From NCBI GenBank assembly GCA_030448185.1, contig JAUJNL010000046.1, positions 1 through 53,419 of the forward strand: a stretch of DNA of 53,419 bases, read 5' to 3'. The notes under the pieces were generated by a model, which worked only from the letters and a program-made list of their open reading frames with translations, was not told where the DNA came from and did no database searches. Of this stretch, positions 47,601 to 53,419 are shown piece by piece; position 1 is the first letter of the stretch, and every line of letters starts with the position of its first letter. The position numbers were made by a program, and so were the translations under genes. The stretch is from Cytophagales bacterium (GTDB taxonomy: Bacteria; Bacteroidota; Bacteroidia; Cytophagales; 172606-1).

Positions 47601-50600
47601 AGCTCCCGAGCCCGGATCACGGTTACGATTAATGCGATTCCGGCGGCTCCGGCAGCAAGTTCTCCGGCTCCGATTTGCGCAGGTCAGGCGGTACCCCAAT
47701 TAACGGCTATGGGTTCTAATATCACCTGGTACAACAATACTACTACCGTGGTAGGTAGAGGAAGTACGTTCACGCCTCCCATTGATAATACTGTGGCTGG
47801 GACTACCACTTTCTTTGCTACTCAAACCGTAAATGGCTGCGAAAGCCAGTCAACTGCAGTAACAGTAACCATTAATCCTAATCCGGCTCAGCCAACGATT
47901 AGTGGTACCGCTACTTTCTGCCAAGGTGGAAATACTATCCTGACTACCGATGCCACTGCTGGTATTCAATGGTTCCTGAATAGTAATCCAATCAGTGGAG
48001 CTACTGCTCAGGCTTTCACGGCTACAGTTGCCGGTAATTATACGGTTAGCACCACCAATGGAAGTGGCTGTGCCAATACTTCTGCAGCATTTTCGGTTAC
48101 CCAGACGGCTCAACCTGCAGCGCCTACAGTTACTAATGTAACTTACTGTCAAAACGAAACCGCAACAGCTTTGACAGCTGGTGGTTCTAACCTGCTTTGG
48201 TATACTGCGGCTATGGGTGGAACTAGCAGCGCTACCGCACCTGTGCCTGCTACTTCGACTGTAGGAAGTGTTGATTACTATGTTTCTCAAACCGTAAATG
48301 GCTGCGAAAGTCAAAGAGCTAGAATAACGGTTACGGTAAATCCGGCTCCAAGTCAACCTACTATTTCTGGTAACAATACCTTCTGCCCAGGTGGTAGCAC
48401 AGTATTAACTTCCAGTTCAGCTACGGGTAATCAGTGGTTGTTGAACGGAAACCCTATTGGTGGCGCTACTAATCAGACCTTAAATGTTACTGCAGCTGGT
48501 AATTACTCCGTTGTTACACAAACGAGCTGTTCGGCTACTTCAGCTACTGTTTCGGTGACTGAGTCTACATTAGCTACTCCGACTATCTCCGGGAACAATA
48601 CGTTCTGTGCTGGATCTAGTACTACGCTGACTACTTCGGCTACTACTGGCATTCAATGGTTATTGAACGGAAGCCCGATTGCCAGTGCTACTGCTCAAAG
48701 CCTGAATGTAACTACTGCTGGTGATTATTCAGTGACTGTAACGAATGGTTCTTGCTCGGCTACTTCAGCAGTTACTACCATTACTCAGACTGCAGCACCA
48801 GTTGTGACAGCTTCTTCGAATGGTCCGGTTTGTGAAGGTAGTACGATTAATCTCTCTGCTTCTGCGGTCAATAATGCAACTTATAGCTGGACGGGTCCGA
48901 ATGGATTTACTTCTAGCCTGCAAAACCCGGTTATCAATAATGCTACGGCTACTCATGCTGGTACCTATTCGGTAACTGTTACTGTGAATGCTTGTGCTTC
49001 GGCTCCAGCTACGGTGAATGTGGTAGTTGATCCGCAAGTAGCTACTCCAACTATCTCAGGCAATAAACAGCTTCTGCCAGGTGGTAACACAGTTCTTACT
49101 TCCAGTGCTGCTACTGGTAATCAGTGGCTGCTGAATGGCAATCCAATTACGGGTGCTACTGCTCAGACGTTGACAGTTACTACAACTGGCAATTATTCCG
49201 TACAGATAACTACTACAACTGGCTGTTCAGCTACTTCCACAGCTCTTACCGTTACCCAGACTACTCCGGCTCAGCCGACGATTAGCGGTACTACTGCTTT
49301 TGCCGAGGAAGTACTACCTTGACTTCCAGTGCTGCTGCCAGCTATCAGTGGTTGCTGAATGGTAACCCAGTAAACGGTCAGACTAGCCAGTCAATAACAG
49401 TGAATTCTGCCGGAAATTATTCAGTGCAAATTACTGACGCGGCTGGCTGTACCTCTGTTTCGAACTCCGTTGCAGTAAGCCAGTCACCAGACTTTGATTT
49501 TACTACTACGGCTAATAATCCGAGTTCCTGCGCTGCCAATAACGGTTCTATTACAGTGGCTGTAGTACCTGCTGGTTCTTATGCCTATAGCTTAGACGGA
49601 GTGGACTTCAGCAATACCAGTGGTTCATTTACTAACTTAAGTGCGGGTTCTTATACCATTTTTGTAAGAAATACAGCAGGCTGTATTGTGCAGAAAACAC
49701 AGTCGCTTTCTACAAACAATAGCTTCACGGCAACAGCAAACGCGACGAACGAAACCGCTTGTAATGCTCAGAATGGTTCAGTTACTATAACTGCTACTCC
49801 GGCTGGTACTTACCGGTACTACATCCGTCTGAACAGTAATTCAAGTTTCACTGCTAACCCTGCTGGTCTTAATAATAACGTATTTTCCAACCTTGCACCA
49901 GGCTCTTATGTAGCAAGAACTGTAGGTAGCAATGGCTGCGAATTCCTGCAGCCAGTAACCATTAATGCATTTACTTGTACGCCGGGTTGTACTTTGACAG
50001 CTAATATCGGTAACATTACCCAACCTACTTGTTCAGCACCAAACAGTGGTTCGTTTACTATAACGGCGTCTAATGGTACTACTCCTTACGAATATTCAGT
50101 TAATAATGGTGCTTTTGCCCTGGGACGGGTAGTTTTTACCAACCTTTCTGCAGGCACTTATACAATTACAGTAAGAGATGCGAATGGTTGCCAGGTAACT
50201 TTGAATCCTGTAACGCTTACTGCTCCAGCTACTCCGGCAGCGCCACTGTTTCCGACGTAACCTATTGCCAGAACCAGACAGCTACTGCCTTGACTGCTTC
50301 TGGTTCCAACTTGCTTTGGTATACTGCTTCTACGGGTGGAACGGGTTCAACTACGGCACCTGTGCCTGCTACTTCGACTGTAGGAAGTATAGATTACTAT
50401 GTTTCTCAGACGGTAAATGGTTGTGAAAGCCAAGAGCTAGGATTACCGTAGCTGTAAATCCTGCTCCAAGTCAACCTACTATCTCCGGGAACAATACGTT
50501 CTGTGCTGGAAGCAGTGTAACCCTAACTACTTCCGCTACAGGTACACTGCAGTGGTTGCGGAATAGTTCTGCTATTATTGGCGCAACTAATTCAACGTAT

Positions 50601-53419
50601 ACTGCTATAGCAGCAGGAGATTACACAGTAACGGTAGTAGCTAATGGTTGCAGTATTACTTCCAATGTATTTACCCTTACGCAGACCCCTGGCTTTAGCT
50701 TTACGGTAAGCACTACGGATCCCAGCAATTGCAGCACGAATAATGGCACCATTACCGCTGTGGGAGCTCCGGCTGGTTCAGTATATTCTTTAGACGGAAT
50801 TAATTTTAGTAATACTTCGGAGTATTCGGTAATCTGGGTAGTGGGTCTTACACTGTTTATGCTAAAAACTTGGCGGGTTGTGTGGTTCAACAAACTGCTT
50901 CTCTTACAGCACCTGGTGGCATTACTGCTTCGACTACCTCAAAGATGAATCGGACTGTAATGCTCAGGATGGCAGCATTGATGTGAGCACTTCGGTGAGT
51001 AATAATGCGCTTCAGTACTTTATCCGCTTAAACGCAGATCCGGGTTTTGCTCCTAATCCAGCAGGTGTTAATAACAATGTCTTCACCGGCCTTGCTCCCG
51101 GTTCATACGTCTTGCAGGTTGTTGATCCTAATGCGGGTTGCAGTACCACCACTCCGGCTTCGGTTAATGCGGCATCCTGTACCCCTGCTTGTAGTCTCAC
51201 TGCCGCAGTCTCGAATGTGAATCAGCCTTCCTGCGCTAACCCTACGGGTGGCAGCGTTACAGTTTCTCAAACCGGTGGTACAGCGCCGTTTAGCTATTCA
51301 GTAAACAATAGTGTATTTGTAATAGATGCAGATGGCGTTCTGGATAATCTATCGACTGGTAATTATACAGTAATTATCAGAGATGCCAGTGGTTGTGAGA
51401 TTACACTGAGCCCAGTAACGCTTAATGCTCCAACTACTCCATCAACCCCTACGGTTTCTGACATAAGTTATTGCCAGGGAGCTGCTGCTACGGCTTTAAC
51501 CGCTAGCGGTTCTACTCTGCTCTGGTATGCTTCAGCTGCGGGTGGTAGTGGTAGCACTACGGCGCCTACCCCTTCAACGGGTACAGCAGGAATAACAGAT
51601 TACTTTGTTTCTCAGACAGTGAATGGTTGTGAAAGCGCAAGAGCTAAAATTACGGTAACAGTGAATCCCGCTCCAGCTAAGCCAACAATTAGTGGGAATA
51701 ATACTTTCTGTTCAGGTGGTAGTACTGCATTGACTACGAATGCTACTAGTGATATTCAATGGAATTTGAATGGCAACCCAATATCAGGAGCAAACAATTC
51801 TTCTTATACAGCAACGCTTGCCGGTAACTACACAGTTACTATAAAGACTAATAGCTGCAGCAGCACATCTGATTCGTACGCTGTAACAGAAACTGCTCCT
51901 CCAACCGTAACGGCTTCTTCGAACGGGCCAGTTTGTGAAGGCAACACAATTAACTTAACAGCTTCTGCAGTTAACAACGCTACTTATAACTGGAGTGGCC
52001 CGAATGGATTTACCTCAAGTGTGCAGAATCCAGTTATTACCAATGCGACTGCGGCCAATGCTGGTACTTATTCAGTAAACGTTACCGTAAATGGTTGTAC
52101 TTCTGCTTCATCTATTAATGTAGTAGTGAATCCGGTTCCAGCGAAACCGACTATCTCCGGAAATACTACTTTTTGTCAGGGAAGCAGTACAAAATTAACT
52201 ACGAATGCACTTAGCAGTATTCAATGGCTATTGAACGGCAGTCCGATTGCGGGTGCAAACAGTCCTGACTATATAGCCACGACTGCCGGCAATTATTCCG
52301 TAATGGTACTGGCAAGCGGTTGTAATGTTACGTCTGATGTGATTTCCATTACTGAGACTGCTACTTTCAGCTTTACGGTGAGCAAGCAGGACCCTGCTGC
52401 CTGCAGCACGAATAATGGCTCACTTACAATTACGGGAGCACCTACAGGTTCAGTATATTCACTGGATGGTTTTGACTTTAGCAATACGAGTGGTGTGTTT
52501 AGTAACCTGGGTAGCGGCGCCTATACTGTATACACGAAAAATACGGCTAGTTGTATTGTGCAGCAAGCGCATTCACTAGCGGCGCCTGGTGGTTTTACCG
52601 CTTCGGCTACCTCAAAAGATGAATCGGCTTGTAACGCCCAGGATGGCAGCATTACCGTGAGTACTTCCGTAAATAATAATACACTTCAGTACTTTATCCG
52701 CCTGAACTCCAACCCAGCTTTCTCCCCTAACCCCGCCGGAGTAAACAACAATGTTTTCACTGGTCTTGTACCTGGCACGTATCTGATCCAGGTTACTGAT
52801 CCTGGGACAGCTTGTTCTGTAACGGCATCAGCTACTATTAAGGCTTCTACCTGTACTCCTGTTTGTAATCTGTCGGCTAATGTTACTGACCAGAAAGACC
52901 CGGATTGCAATAACCCTAACAGTGGCGGCATTACTGTTACTCCTGCTAATGGTACAGGACCTTATCAGTACGCAGTCAATGGTGGTGCATTTATGGCAGG
53001 TACCGGTACTTTCCCTAATCTTCCTGCCGGCAATTACAATATCTCAGTAATGGATGCGGGTAATTGTATTGTTAATCTGTCTACTGTTACGCTGAAGTCC
53101 ACTACTCTTCCAGGAACCCCTACGGTTTCAGATGTAAATTATTGCCAGGGAGCTACTGCTACTGCTCTTACGGCTTCGGGGTCTACTCTGCTTTGGTATG
53201 CTTCAGCTGCGGGAGGTAGTGGTTCGACTACGGTGCCTACCCCTTCAACGGGTACAGTAGGAGCAACTGATTATTTTGTTTCGCAGACAGTGAATGGTTG
53301 CGAAAGTCCAAGAGCTAAGATTACGGTTACCATAAATTCCCTTCCGGCAACACCAACTATTTCCGGTAACAATACCTTCTGCCCAGGTGGTAGCACAGTA
53401 TTAACTTCCAGTTCAGCTA
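44617..53419 (+). CDS. giant modular adhesin-like surface protein, partial (frameshifted, runs off window)
   Basis: At least 2,930 codons are in the window, and the 3' end is outside it. ATG 44617 starts a signal peptide (HILIYTSFYLFFLTLLSPWEALAQ); an upstream TTG 44596 is less likely. The first part is SprB-like repeats (44.7-45.7 kb). Then come repeated Ig-like modules: type A with YCQNETATALTASGSNLLWY, type B with PAPICVGQAIPQLTATG, and type C with ISGTTTFCQGSSTTLTSSA. SprB-like modules with YSLDGVDFSNTSG lie at 49.5-49.7, 50.7-50.9 and 52.4-52.6 kb. Six indels (near 45549, 49307, 50249, 50432, 50819, 50942), all single-base losses in homopolymers, split the frame. It is probably an outer-membrane surface protein secreted by a type 9 system. 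Confidence 0.85.

Noticed and set aside
47850..48356. Minus-strand frames within the adhesin gene
   Set aside because: They are Ser/Arg-rich shadows of the repetitive coding strand.

Overview
The window is a chromosomal segment of a Bacteroidota bacterium, most likely order Cytophagales (Spirosoma/Dyadobacter-like). The support is a gliding-type SprB/Ig-like giant surface protein, TAnnTTTG promoter motifs, a lysyl-tRNA synthetase with the C-terminal helical tail usual in this phylum, and the general gene repertoire. This is inference from gene content; no 16S rRNA gene is present.

Positions 38 to about 17,717 are an integrated element in the 3' end of a tRNA-Ser(GCT) gene. The intact tRNA is at 17718-17804, and a 25-bp copy of its 3' end with one mismatch lies at 38-62. 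The element has a tyrosine integrase next to the tRNA, an XRE-type repressor divergent from a small gene and a P22-type antirepressor, a second damaged antirepressor and integrase, and a TOPRIM/SF3 primase-helicase followed by clustered 10-bp iterons (probable origin). Next come several damaged unknown genes and a cargo block: GNAT-like protein, DUF488 protein, a conserved unknown protein, a serine recombinase and an Abi-alpha (DUF4393) protein. I see no capsid, terminase, portal, tail or conjugation genes. Size and content fit a phage-satellite-like or self-replicating integrative element that may carry defence genes.

Positions 17.7-43.7 kb are ordinary chromosome. They hold a VWA protein and a TPR protein (Bat-like), thiolase, purC, a STAS protein, ribonuclease Z, a GT9 glycosyltransferase, pgeF, a class V aminotransferase, a MoxR ATPase, a MacB-like permease, lysS, a cold-shock protein, a SixA-like phosphatase, manA, coaX, cvpA, a YqeY-like protein, an M16 protease and aconitase. 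Intergenic gaps are rich in long inverted repeats and terminators.

Positions 44.0 kb to the end hold a small secreted SprB-repeat protein and then a giant modular adhesin-like gene. That gene is built from Ig-like and SprB modules and runs off the right edge, inside a near-perfect internal repeat.

Many genes, including housekeeping ones (aconitase, thiolase, manA, the VWA gene) and the adhesin, are broken by single-base indels that nearly all fall in short homopolymers. One can be checked against a paralogous repeat inside the window. I read most of these as sequencing errors and give restored gene spans. Damage is denser in parts of the element, where real decay (for example an in-frame TGA at 9439) may also contribute.
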